DNA of 64,000 bases from Colius striatus. Taxonomy: Eukaryota > Chordata > Aves > Coliiformes > Coliidae. A program made the position numbers and the translations under genes. The stretch spans positions 4,206,350 to 4,270,349 of the forward strand of contig NC_084773.1 in the NCBI RefSeq assembly GCF_028858725.1, read 5' to 3'. The notes under the pieces are model-generated. The model was not told the origin of the DNA. It saw only the letters and a list, made by a program, of their open reading frames with translations, and did no database searches. How positions within the stretch are numbered: the stretch's first letter is position 1; each line of letters opens with the position of its first letter. Positions 50,779 to 62,130 of the stretch are shown here, one piece after another.

Positions 50779-51500
50779 ATAGAAGCATAGAATGGTAGGG
50801 GTGGGACGGGACCTTTAGAGATCATCCAGTCCAACCCCCTGCAGAAGCAGGGTCACCTAGATCAGGTCACACAGGAACGTGTCCAGGTGGGTCTTGAAGA
50901 CCTCCAAGGAAGGAGCCTCCACAGCCCCTCTGGGCAGCCTGTGCCAGGGCTCCCTCACCTCACAGTGAAATAGGTTTTTTCTTATGTTTAAGTGGACCTT
51001 TTTGTGTTCCAGCTTCACCCCATCACCCCTTGTCCTGTTACTATCTACAATAGAAAAAAGGGATGTCCCAACCTCCTGACACCCACCCTTTAGATATTTG
51101 TAAATGTTAACAAGATCTCCCCTCCGTCTCCTCCAGACTAAACAGCCCCAGTTCCCGCAGCCTTTCCTCGTATGAAAGATGTTCCAGTCCCCTGATCATC
51201 TTGGTGGCCCTGCACTGGCCTCTCTCCAGCAGTTCCCTGTCCCTCTTGAGCTGAGGAGCCCAGAACTGGACACAGGACTCCAGATGAGGCCTCACCAGGG
51301 CAGAGTAGAGAGGGAGAAGAACCTCCCTTGACCTGCTGCCCACACTCTTCTTGATGCATCCCAGGCTGCCATTGACTTCTTGCCCACGAGGGCACATTGC
51401 TGGCTCATATTTAGCTTATTATCAAGCAGGACTCCCAGGTCTCTCTCTGCAGAGCTGCTCTTCAGCAGTTTGACCCCCCTCCGCTGATGCTGACTCCATG
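50779..51500 (-). repeat. Longest CR1 LINE fragment, about 720 bp
   Basis: Tail ATAGAAGCATAGAATGG, 3' block, then reverse-transcriptase coding remnants. Overlapping minus-strand frames contain [19 protein letters not shown] and [14 protein letters not shown], a hallmark of the CR1 reverse-transcriptase C-terminus. The frames are interrupted and 5'-truncated near 51500. Confidence 0.95.
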
Positions 51501-53311
51501 TACTCGGGCTGCCTTGGAGAGGCCACAGTCACTATATAGGGGAAAACAGCTCACACTGCTGCTGCAATAGCTGCTTCTCATGGAAATCTGCCTTTGCAAT
51601 GAGTAGCAGCAACCTCCCTCCGTTCCTGGGAAAGGACAGCAACTCTCTCTGAAGAAAAGCAAGTCACCTTTTGAGTTGTTTGTACATGAGCATTCTTCCC
51701 AGCACCCACTGATAAACACGGGATTGAAGCTTTTATAGACACACATTCAATACAGTACTCAACAGAATGATAAACTCAAAATACTCCTGTATTAATTAAC
51801 TGCTTTGCTCTGTTTTGAGCTCACAGAGGTGATCTTTAGTTTGTCATTATTTTTGCCAAGTCCCTGAGTTGAAAAACCTCTTTTCCTGGTCCTGTAGGTC
51901 AGTCTGTATCCTCAGTCACACCACACGAGTGAATACATTTGTGAAACTGTAACCTCCATAAGTATTTGTGTAGCTCAGTAGTATCATCTTACCCAGTGAG
52001 ATCTCCAAAAAGCACCTATTTTTCTTCACCTTCATCCCACAAAAGCAGGTACATGGGGACTTTCAGGTCCTCTTCTCTTCACCCTTAGGCATCCAAGTAC
52101 ACCTGAAAATCCACCCTCTGGGAAGTCAGCAGCTCCTTTCAAGCCTTACTTGTAAGAAACAAACAATCAGTACCAAATCACTGAACCCATGGCAAACAGG
52201 AATGTTACATGAGCTGGCAGGTTCCTTTCCTGGAGACTAAACACAGCAACATCTGCAGCCTGGGCTGGTGGCCCAACCTCCCCCAGCTCAGCAGAGGCAA
52301 CATTCCCTCTGGGCACTGTATGTTTTCTACACAGAAAAGAGTTACAGAAATTGATGTCTCAATTAATTGCCATACACTAGACAAGCTGTTCAGCTAAATA
52401 TTCTCCTCCTCTTGTTTTCTTATTTTCTTACTAAAGCACTTTTGAATCACACTGCTTCACTGTCTCGACAGGTCTGTTCTCATTGCTGTGCCATCTGCAT
52501 GCAGACACCACACAGCTCCCCTGCCTCCCCTGCAGGGAAAGCTCCCGGTGGAGCAGATGCAAAGCCAGAGCATCAGGGCAAACGGCCCCACAAACACGTT
52601 TGGCCAGTTCACTGCACATGGTCCCATGAGGGTGTTCAGTGCCCCAGTGAGAACTGTCATATTGCTCCTCAGTTCTAACATACATGATGTTGGTCAGCTG
52701 GTGTAAGGGACTGACAGGTCCCAGGTGTACCAAGGGTAAGCTGAAGAGTCCCAGGAATCCCACCTGGGGATGTAAAGGGTTGTTAAGCTGTAGTTTAAAG
52801 CCACATGTAATATTCCCAGAGGCTGCTGCAGATTTAGCAGTCCGGGAATATCCTTGTATAGATGGGGCAAGCCTCAGGCTCCGCACGCTGCTGCTCTGGG
52901 GTCCTTTGAGGAGCTTGTTTGGTTTTTTATACTGGATAAACATCAGCTTGATGTATTTTGGAGATCATATGAGAAATTAAGATGGCATTTCAGGAAGACT
53001 CGTCACCACTGCCCTCCCTTTTCCTTGCAAACACAGAAGGTGCAGGGCTGTTGGGCTCCTGAACCCAGGCTGTTGGGTGGAACAGGTTAAACCAGACTCG
53101 TGGAAGCCAAAATGAAAACCTCACAAAACAGCTCAGAGGACAATGCTCCCCAAATATGAGCACGGATAATTCATCTTCTACTGCTGCAGCAAAACTCAGT
53201 TTGAAGTTTCCAGTTTTTCTCAGATAAAAGTTCACATTCATTTAGCCCCACACCGAGAAGAGCTTGGGAAGACCAATCCAAACGGCAAACAGACGAGGCC
53301 AAGGAGCACAG
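51501..53311. other. Intergenic stretch just downstream of BICD2
   Basis: A 170-codon minus frame at 52431-52943 has no recognised domain or splice sites. Nothing else seen. Confidence 0.5.
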
Positions 53312-53330
53312 ACCACGATGCCTTTTCTCG

Positions 53331-53336
53331 TTTATT
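53331..53336 (-). terminator. BICD2: Candidate distal poly(A) signal of BICD2
   Basis: AATAAA on the minus strand, followed downstream by GU-rich sequence (CATCGTGGTCTGTGCTCC), a typical arrangement for a cleavage site 10-30 nt after the hexamer. It is the lower of two close hexamers. Confidence 0.6.
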
Positions 53337-53395
53337 GACACTGCCAGTGTGACTACCTTTACCCAGGCAGATTGCTTTCCTACATTAAACACCTT

Positions 53396-53401
53396 TTTAT
53401 T
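53396..53401 (-). terminator. BICD2: Second poly(A) signal of BICD2, 65 nt upstream
   Basis: AATAAA on the minus strand, followed by an AT-rich stretch with less clear GU content than the hexamer at 53336. It may give a slightly shorter 3' end. Confidence 0.45.
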
Positions 53402-53821
53402 CATTTGGAAGTAACATTGTGCCCTCTATACCTCCTAAGGTTATCCAATTAACACACAGTTACACTTTCAAGAAGTTTCCACATTTTCTCTGGAACATTT
53501 GTTGGTGTTTCTTTTTTTCCTCTCAGGTCTGTGTAAAGGTTACTTGGCAAGGATACATGCATATGACGTTAAATGGAGACCAACCCACCACTAAAAGGTA
53601 ATGCACATAAAACATAATACAGTACTTTGACATCATTTCAAATAAATACCCACATACAAATGTAGTAATTTTAAATGCAACAATATTTCTTATGAATCAA
53701 TACTGTGACAGAAGATGGAAATAGAAGTCCCCACATCTAGGAATAAGAATGCGCTTTGTATTTTTTCTTCCAGCAAACAGAAATCTTTTTCCTCACTGTC
53801 AATATTATTTCAAATTTGTAC

Positions 53822-53836
53822 TTTTTTTTTTTTTTT
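53822..53836. repeat. Poly-T run (A15 in the BICD2 transcript)
   Basis: Fifteen T on the plus strand, inside the BICD2 3' UTR. It could cause internal oligo-dT priming. Confidence 0.9.
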
Positions 53837-54184
53837 GAGGAGCAGGAAGGCTCCTCCCAGCAGGTACCAATTTAATCACATCCACGTGAGCCTCAACAAA
53901 CAGCAGAGAAGCCGCGGCTTGCTGGTGGCGCGTTTCTGTTTCCTGAAATCACAATGATTAGATACAACATGCAAGAGAAGATACCAAGGCTTCGTTGTTC
54001 ACGTTTGCAAACAATACTGTGGTTAACTGCATCCACCACCAGACAAAGCTAACGGGAGATCAACGTTCCTGATCCGTCCTCCGTACTGTTGCCACTAACG
54101 TGTGTCAGTACATCTCGCTCGTCTGTCCCACACGAGTCCGTTTGGTTCCCAAAGCGTATTCGGGTTTGTTTCCTTGTGTTTCTT

Positions 54185-54202
54185 GGTTTGTTTGTTTGTT
54201 TT
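54185..54202. repeat. (TTTG)n microsatellite
   Basis: GGTTTGTTTGTTTGTTTT, inside the BICD2 3' UTR. Confidence 0.85.
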
Positions 54203-54979
54203 CCTCTATACCCCTGAATTTGCAAGGATTTGCATGATGAAATATCATTGACTAACAGAATTCTCTACAATTCCTTGAATATATAACCTCTATAGTAAGA
54301 CTACCCATTAAAAATGTGCGAAAGGGGAGTTCACTTTGCACTTATTGCTCCTCGTCTCCAATAAATTCCAAACCAGCCATTCCAGTTCGTCTAAGTTACG
54401 GGACTCAGACTGAGCTATTGTAAGAGTCTCCCTTAAAATGATTAAAGGCACTACTGGCAATCATCAATGACAGACAAGGCGCTGATATATAACACCCTAT
54501 CAGTGACAACTTTAGAATTTTTCTTTCTAAATGTACCAGAATTTGGCACAATAAAAATGAAACAGTAACAAAACAATTCCAATTTGGAATTTAACTGGTA
54601 TAGTTGTACAAAATTCTGTTAATCAATAATACTTCGACTTCCTAAAACCCAGGAATTCTGGAATTTATAGGTAATACTACTTAGTTTATATTTTTCAAGT
54701 GCCTATTACTGTTTTCACCAGAGCAAAGTCAAGTTTTCTTCTTGTTACATTGAACTATTCCTAAGAATAATAATACAATATGAAAAAAACCCCAGAATTG
54801 GAATACCCTGGATTTCTTAATGGTCATGGCAGTTAAAAAAAAATCAGTAATTTAAACATATAAAGCTTAACCTTTTATAATAATAATAAAAAAAAAGCTG
54901 CTGAAGCACAGCACACAGTTTAGCAGAGCTCCTGGTTTTTTCATTGTTGAAACTCTTTCCTAATCACAATCTAGGCCTG

Positions 54980-54997
54980 CCCCCCCCCGCCCCCCCC
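54980..54997. repeat. C-run (G8-C-G9 in the BICD2 transcript)
   Basis: CCCCCCCCCGCCCCCCCC on the plus strand. In the sense RNA this is a near-continuous G tract in the 3' UTR. Confidence 0.9.
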
Positions 54998-55501
54998 AAA
55001 TCTCTGCCACATGCTTGACGTAGAGTTCCAAAAAAGTCACAAGCCCAAATGGGAGAGGGACTACGAGCACAAACCACTGCATTGATATAAACTCTTCTAC
55101 ATAAGGAATTAAAGAAGCTAAAGAAAAAATATCAAAGTATCAAAAGTGCACGGGTTTAACAATCAGATAAAAAACCAGCATCTGCAATGAAATCAGAAAT
55201 TCCTCTGTCCCAACATTTCTAGTGGATCACAAACTAACACGGTGACCGTGACATTGGAAGTAGGTTTCTTCAGCACTTGTAAGTTTTCTTACTGCAGCAG
55301 CACTTACAGGTAAAGCTTGTTTGTTTTAGAGCTTCAGACATTAAAGGAAAGTTTCAGGTAGTCTATAAGAATAAGGTGTTTTCAAAAGTTAGGATGAGGT
55401 GAGTGGTTTCCACTCTGTGCAATGGGCTACCACTTTTAACCATAACGACAGAGGCTAAGAAATGCTGTTGCACTGTTGGAAAGGCTTCTCCAGGGGCTAC
55501 T

Positions 55502-55507
55502 CTACAG
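55502..55507 (-). CDS. BICD2: BICD2 final two codons (Leu, stop) of the short isoform
   Basis: CTG TAG lies directly after the acceptor CAG (55510-55508). Because the stop is in the last exon, the spliced form should escape nonsense-mediated decay. The assignment depends on pairing with the donor at 58690. Confidence 0.78.
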   Translation of the reverse strand: M

Positions 55508-58500
55508 CTGAAAAATGGAAAAACAAAATAGCATTAGGAAAAAAAAAATATAAAAGGTCAGTCTTTACTTCTCAATTAAAGAACTGAAAACTTAAACCAC
55601 TGTGCTGCAAAAGCAGGTTAGTTGGTGGAAGGGGTCTGTTAGCTTCCCGTTAGCAGATGCTTTCCACGCCGATGAAACGGCGCTCTGTGGGTTTAGCCTG
55701 GAAGCAATAGCTTTGCAGAAAGAAGGGTTCTTACAAGTACTGAGTAAAGCTCTGCTGTTCAAGCACAACTTAACAGCAATGAATGTGCAAGAAATATTTT
55801 CAGGTTCTCCAGAAACATGCAGGTGAGTGTATCATGCAGGCAGGCCAGTGCAGAGAATACCATTCAGAGGAGAGTCTGCTTGCAGAGGTAGGTGACGGCT
55901 TAAGGAACTTTCCATGCTTTAATCCCAACCCATTGTGAGTGATACAAAAGACTCACAGCAAAGGTACATTTCGAGAAACTGGTAATCAAGGATTACATGA
56001 CTCAATCTGAGCTATTATCTATAAGTACAAACAGCAGGATCTGGTCACCTTACCATCATTCCTCATTCCTTTCCATAACAAGTGCTACAAGAAGTTAAAC
56101 CATGGCTTGAGGAGCTCTGATAGCAGTCAGGTTGGCTTTTTTGTTGCTTTTCTTTTATTTTTTTTAAGATTCACAGAAATGAGTGAAGATGGAAACAACT
56201 ACTGAGACTATTAGGCCAAGGGCAAAATAAAACTGTTCATACTCGGAACTGAAAGCGTGAGCTGAGACTTGACAGTAACAGTCACTGTCTGGTTACACTG
56301 AAAATCTTTACAGAAAGTTGCAGTTCATTTGAGAAAAGCTGACAATGTGTTCAATTGGTTTCTCCAATTTACCTTTTTGCCATTAGTATTTTGCAAAAAA
56401 TCCTGCCGTTAGAGACATGGAAGCAGTGAAAACTGCGTTAAAGCTCCCTCTCACACTGGAAGCAAAGTTGCAGCTGTTTCTAACGGAGCAGAGAAAGTTA
56501 GCACTCAAACGCCTGCTTTTACAAAGTATTTCAAAAGTATACTTAATGCAGGAGTGAGAAGAATAAAGGCCTTTTGGGAGATTGTGCAGCAAAGAAGAGA
56601 CAAGCAGGATTGAAAATTGTTACAAGATGTCTTGCTTCTAAACTATCAAACCTGCCATCTAACAATATTAAAGCTCATCTGTGGGAGAATTCAGTGTTTT
56701 CTTGAAACACCCTAATAATAGATGCACAGGGCTTAGTTTCTAAAGCCAGAGTTGCTATTTGTTGAAGCTTCTCAAGCAGTGATGTTTGCCAACGTATTGG
56801 CCTTGAATCGCTTGGGTTGGGGTGGGTTCATTATTTCCTCCTCTCGATACTGGTAAGTGCAATTCTGGCACGGGACTGTGGCATGTGGAGGTTTCCCAGC
56901 TTTGCGGCAAGCTTTCTACAATTCCATCAGTTTAAAGCCTCACTGCGTGAATTTAGAAGTCTTTCCCATCCTCCCTTCTTAATAGGTGGGCAGCCAAAAG
57001 CCCACGTGGATTCCCCCTGAGGGGGGAAGCAAGCTGTGCTCCTTATTGCCTTAGCTTAGCACCGAGCTGTCTCCTGGCCCGCGCAGAAAGCGATCTGCCG
57101 CTCAGCTGCAGGACACGGGTGGTGAGACGAGGCAGAACCACAGCAGGGACGTCAGAATGGCTTCATGAAACGTCACTGGCACACAGGCAACTGTGCAGTC
57201 CCACAATGCTTTTAGTCATACTAGAGGCGTACAAAATTATTTGAAGGAGTACAAAATGAACAGGGCTTTACATTAAAATAAACAGTTTGAGGCTAGGCAC
57301 TTTGAACCTTGGTTGAAAGACAAAAGCGTGCCTCGTCCTGCTTCTTCCACAACTTTAGAAGCAACAGGTTCAATCTTTTTCTCTCACATAGGCACCGATT
57401 ATGAAGTACACTTTTACATCAGCAAACATATTGTAACTAAGTGGCTGAAAAGGCCCCTTAAAAGCTCAATAGCAGACAAAGGTTTCTTTGTTTTGGAAAA
57501 GATTTGTAAGTATCCTAAGCTACTTCATAAATAATTATCAGCAGGATGATCTCGTCCAATTTCCTGTGCCTATAATGTAGAGCCCTGTGAAACGTGCTTG
57601 CATACAGAATGCGACATCTCTCGTGTGTTTAAAACAAAGTGATCAGAGCTCTGAAACACTCTCCTACTTAGATTAATACTGACAGCTGAGAAAAACCGCT
57701 CTGTGCCTGACAAAACTAGACCATAGTCACATTAATTCTACACATCTATGCTGTGTGGCTACAGTAACACAGAAAACAGATTCTTTTCCAAGTGTTACGC
57801 TTGCAAGGAGCGACACGAGACCACAAAGATCCTTTCAGGACGTGACACTTTTCCACAGCATAACTTCTTCAAGTGGAATTGTCTACCAGGTAGGATCCCA
57901 ATCCTTAACAATTTTATATCAGATGGGGTAAATATTGCATATTTTTAATATAAATGTGCAAGTTTCTTCTGGTTAACCCTCTAACGAGAGGGAAGCAGAG
58001 TGTAAATAACGTACCCTACCAAGTTTCTTTTCTAGCTTTTATAGCCTGTAAAAGCTTTAGGACTTTGGTCAGTGGTGATCTGACAGCAAGTTCTTCATAT
58101 CTGCCACAGTAGGCAAATGAAGCTTGGTTCCAGTTTCAAAATGCCCTGCACTTTCAAGACATGCCTCCAATTTTAGCATTTGCTTTTCACCACTTCCGAA
58201 GCCACAATAACAAGGAAGGTTTTCTGTCTGTTTCTTACTGAAGTATGCTGCAACCCCGGGGAAAGGATCACATTTGTGCTATACGAACTACAATTAGTAG
58301 CACCAGATACACTCTATCAGGTGCACTCTTAACACTTACCATGAACAGCAAAACCCATACATGTTAATTGTAGAAAGGTGAATGCCTTCCCACTATTAAC
58401 TTGTTAATAACATCCCCGTACTCATCAATTAGTTACAGTTAAGACCTCCAGAATACCATTTGTATTACCTGGTGCAACAACATACTAGTACAAGTCAACT

Positions 58501-58594
58501 CACCGCGACATTAGATAGTGGGGATCGACGCTGACCGTTACAGCATAAAATAAGATGCATAATATGACTTTTGTTTTTTTCCTACACACCTGTC
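55508..58594 (-). other. BICD2: BICD2 last intron (or 3' UTR of the long isoform)
   Basis: About 3.1 kb of AT-rich sequence between the long-isoform stop and the terminal-exon acceptor; the intron proper runs 58690-55508. I see no CR1 copy and no coding exon. A small CpG cluster around 57.06-57.18 kb contains an acceptor-like TCCTGCAG (exon start would be 57105). Confidence 0.75.
57944..57949 (-). terminator. BICD2: Possible poly(A) signal (ATTAAA) for the read-through BICD2 isoform
   Basis: If the donor at 58690 is not used, the transcript needs its own 3' end inside the intron. ATTAAA here lies about 650 nt past the IYCD stop. A canonical AATAAA also occurs at 56159-56154. Neither is proven. 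Confidence 0.25.
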
Positions 58595-58901
58595 CTAGTC
58601 ACAATAGATTTTATATTTCTCACTACAGAAAACCTGGTTGTTAAGGACAGATCCCTCAGACCTGTCTCCACAGGACCGAAGGTGACTTACACTGGGGTTA
58701 CCGCTCTTGGCTTTGGAAGCGGATTTTGTGCGCACCCGTTTGGACTGCTCGTGGTCAAGCTCCAAGTGCTCCAGGCGTTGGGTCAGAGCCAGTTTCTGCT
58801 GGATAGCCATCCGAAGCAAGGAGTTCAGAGTCTTCTTCTCATCCTCAGCCGCTGCGAGCTGCCGCTGCATTTCATCCAGCTGTGTGACATACTCGTCACA
58901 T
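58595..58901 (-). CDS. BICD2: BICD2 last substantial coding exon (C-terminal coiled coil plus alternative tail)
   Basis: BICD2 links dynein-dynactin to cargoes such as RAB6A vesicles and the nucleoporin RANBP2 through its C-terminal coiled coil. On the minus strand an acceptor TTTCATTGCAG is followed by an exon whose first base completes an Arg codon. It then encodes 70 residues starting [20 protein letters not shown] and continuing through [17 protein letters not shown], a heptad-type coiled coil, to a basic S/K-rich end at N-P-S (58691). Without splicing the frame stays open for 31 more residues containing NQVFCSEK and ending I-Y-C-D before the stop at 58597-58595. From memory these segments match vertebrate BICD2; the IYCD tail separates it from BICD1. 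Counting back from human residue 823, the Glu at the human 774 position (a reported neuropathy site) is present. Upstream exons lie outside the window. Confidence 0.93.
58685..58690 (-). other. BICD2: Splice donor GTAAGT that chooses the BICD2 C-terminus
   Basis: The minus strand reads CCC AGT then GTAAGTCACC. GTAAGT is a near-consensus donor, and it falls exactly between the Ser codon and the Val codon that opens the alternative 31-residue tail. Splicing here (phase 0) gives the short protein; reading through gives the long one. Confidence 0.85.
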
Positions 58902-61674
58902 CTGCAATGAAATACAGTGATCTTTAGCAACACTGATTCCACCTACGAACCACAAACACGAGCCGAGCGACGGCCTCGCAGCTGCTTCCACACACACTCT
59001 TTTAAATAGCAGCTTCAACCAGACCTGTGGGGACAAAAAAAGTAAATCACCAATACATTTCACTGGGGTTCTCCCAAACCCACACTCAGCACCTCCGTGA
59101 TTAACGGCATCCCTACAGAGCAAAGGTTTTCTGTCTAAAGACTGGGAAGAGGTCCTTCCAGAGTGAGGAGGCACTATGGAAGTGTGACACAATGCAGTCA
59201 TGCTACTTTTGTCTCCACTCACATGGAGACCACAGTGTCTCTGAGCTTAGGCTGGAAGAGGAGGCTGAGGGGAAGAGGGGGAGTGCTGGAAAATGTCCAT
59301 CACTAAAATGGCTGTTAATGCTGTTTGACGAGCACCCAACCTTCATCCTTTGGTACCTCACACATGGAGCTCAAATAACAACCTTTCAGTGGTGACTGAA
59401 CAGCATTGTTAAAACCAAACACCTTTCACAATTCTACTTCAGCCTGTGCTGATTCCTAATGTAAAAATTCTATAGCGTTTCATTAACTATGCTATTAGTG
59501 CTTGATTTCTCTACAGCAAGTTGCCTTTATATAGTTGTTTCTACCATTACAATTAATTTCAAAACATTCAAACAGAGGAGTCGAGTGTTACTTGGCACCC
59601 TGGGGGAAAAGCTGTACAAATGCTTGCAGGCTGCTTCATCTACAGTCATTTTCACTGAGTTTAGAAGCTACTTAACTTGCAGAGTGCATCATGACCAGTG
59701 TAAAAAAGGAATGTCTTGACATGTGGCTGTGTATTTGCTGCACATAGAACACCAATTATGCACATGGGTTGAAAAATAAATATTCATAGGTACCAGCTGG
59801 AATTTACAATGGCCACATCTGTAAAATACAACTTCTTCATAAGAGCAGAAATATCAGAAGAGAAATTCCTTTTAACATCAAAATGGAAAAGCCCCTGAGT
59901 AAGGGATATTTATCATCACTAAGTAACGTAAAACAGACTGGGAGAAAAATCCCACCACAAACCAAAATAGGATTCACATGCAGATGCATCAGCTGTGCTT
60001 ATCAGGACAATTAAGTCCTGAATGCTCCTCTCCCTGCCTTCAAATGGCAGCATCAGGCCTGTATTCCTAATTATATTTGCTTGGGAAGAGAAAAAGGAAA
60101 GCACAGAAAGAATTATAGCTTTGAATACATATAGAGATTAAACAATAGCCCAGAACTGTGAATATCAAACCTGCATGAACTAACACTGCAGTGGAGCTTG
60201 ACATGCCAGAAGGTGTTGAGTTTAGGGCCACTCTGAGTGGGAACCCATCCTCTCAAACCTCTGTGCATCCTCCTCTTGAGTTCATCACACTCTCTCTCAT
60301 TCTGGAGAGTAGAAAACCAGCCCATGAGGGTGTAAGAAACAACCCCAAACCAGGAACCTTGAACTCACCAGAAGTCTGGCACCTGCTCTTTTCTCCCATA
60401 GCCAGATGGACCTTACATGGCAAACTCAACCCATACACCTCAGAGAGCAGAAGCAGAGCAAGGGCCAGATCTTACCCAATTTACCATTAGTGCTGGAGAA
60501 GAACACAGACTGAGATGGCCCTAGGAAGTCTAAACAGAGGCAGTAAATCCTGGACATAGCAGTCCTCTCCTCTCATGGCAGATGGCACCAGCTCCCAAAG
60601 GAGGGCATTGCTCCCAGCATCACTGCCAACCCAACTCTAGGTGTTCAGAGATGTGTTTTCTTCACCTGGGGCCAAGAGTAAGGGACAGACTAAGGACTAC
60701 TGGGAGGCCTGAGTGCTATGGGGTTTCCCTCCAGTTTTCAAACACATTTGAGGTGAAAAGTACAAGTCTGGTTATACCACAAGTTACCTTTCTGCTTTCT
60801 TCTCTACCCACAGCCTCAAACCTGGTTCATTCCAGGCTCCACTACTGCAAACCAGGGGGATGTCCAGGCAGCGTTACCAGTTCCTTGAGGAACGTGATGT
60901 GATTGCTGCAGCAAACACAATCTGACACTAGAGTTTCTGGTCCCTATTACCCTTGTTTTCCTCTCAGTATCTGGGGAGACTTTTTCCCCTTTTCCCAGCT
61001 CCTTTCTTGTAAATCAAAACATATCCACTTTTTTGGGAGGGTACAGAAAAGGAAGTTAACTTAGCCCTACAATGTTCAGCTGTGTGAAGCAGTGCCAAGA
61101 TTACTGCAGTCTGCCTCCTCATTTTGACTTCCACCAGAAAGGTGCTAATGAAAGCCAGCCAAGGCAAGAGCAGCTGATTTTTCCCTGCCCCATTTAGGAG
61201 AAGAGAAAAAGAGAGAGAATGAAAACTGCTGCAAGTCAATGACCAATTTACCATTGCAACAAAGCAGAGTAGGGACTTCCCACACAGTCTTGCTAATGCC
61301 CCTGGTATTGCTCAAGTGCCTCTTAATCACACACAGTCAGTTATGTCAAACCCAACAGCTGGCTGCTAACACAGAACAATGCTTGTCACAGCCTAAAAGG
61401 CCATAAAGTCATTTGCAGGTGAGCCCAGCTGTAACTAAAGCCATGGTTTTGACTCCCAAAGGTTATTAAAGAAAACCCTTATCTCAAATATTTGTTAGCA
61501 TGAAGACTTAAAGCATCATATGACTGTCCTTAGAAACGACAAGGCATTCTCTACTTTACATATCTGAATTAGCTTCTTTTCCCAAAAAAACTCCATGCTG
61601 AGAGTCTTGCCTTCCTTTCCAACAAAAAGGAGGTATTACCAGTACCACAGAAGTGCAGTTTTGAACTGTTCCTT

Positions 61675-62130
61675 CATAGAATCAGAGAACCGTTTGGTTG
61701 GAAAAGACCTTTAAGATCATCAAGTCCAACCCCTCCCCTCACTGTGCCAAGCCCAGCACTAACCCATGGCCCTCAGCACCTCAGCTCCACAGCTTTGCAA
61801 TAGCTCCAGGAATGGGGACTCCCCCAACTCCCTGGGCAGCCTGGCACAGGGGCTGACAACCCTCTCAGGGAAAAAGTTCTTCCTCAGCTATAATCTAAAC
61901 CTCCTCTAGTGCAACTTGAGGCCATTTCCTCTTGTCCTGTCATTCATTGCTTGGGAGAAGAGACTGACCCCCTCCACTTTACTACAGTCTCCTGTCAGGA
62001 AGATGCAGAGAATGCTCATGTCTTCCCTCAGCATCCTCTTCTCCAGACTAAACACCCCCAGGGCCCTCAGCCACTCATCAGAAGACTTGTGCTCCTGACC
62101 TCTCTCCAGCTTCATTGCCCGTCTCATGTA
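61675..62130 (-). repeat. CR1 LINE 3' fragment, different subfamily
   Basis: TCATAGAATCAGAGAACCG, GGTTGGAAAAGACCTTTAAG and ATCATCAAGTCCAACCCC differ from the GGACCTTTAGAGATC type found elsewhere. It lies in a BICD2 intron. Minus-strand frames contain an interrupted RT remnant. Confidence 0.92.

Larger units (their letters stand above)
53312..55507 (-). other. BICD2: BICD2 terminal exon: Leu codon, stop and about 2.2 kb 3' UTR
   Basis: On the minus strand a long pyrimidine tract and ATTTTTCAG precede CTG TAG at 55507-55502. Joined in phase 0 to the exon ending N-P-S, this gives Leu then stop, the same S-L end I recall for the 824-residue human isoform. Everything after 55502 is 3' UTR. No open frame of note follows. 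The UTR is AT-rich, with an A15 run (53836-53822), a G8-C-G9 run (54997-54980) and a TTTG-type microsatellite. The 3' limit is estimated from the AATAAA at 53336-53331 and the GU-rich stretch after it, so it is approximate to some tens of bases. The first six bases are coding. Confidence 0.8.

Noticed and set aside
51107..51397. 96-codon minus frame that looks like a gene
   Set aside because: It is CR1 reverse-transcriptase debris inside the 50779-51500 repeat.
52431..52943. 170-codon minus frame just beyond the BICD2 3' end
   Set aside because: No domain, and no acceptor or donor of quality; plus-strand frames overlap it. Probably chance.
53419..53601. Plus-strand frame with an acceptor-like TTTTTTTCCTCTCAG inside
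   Set aside because: Antisense to the BICD2 3' UTR, with no partner exon. Most likely chance.
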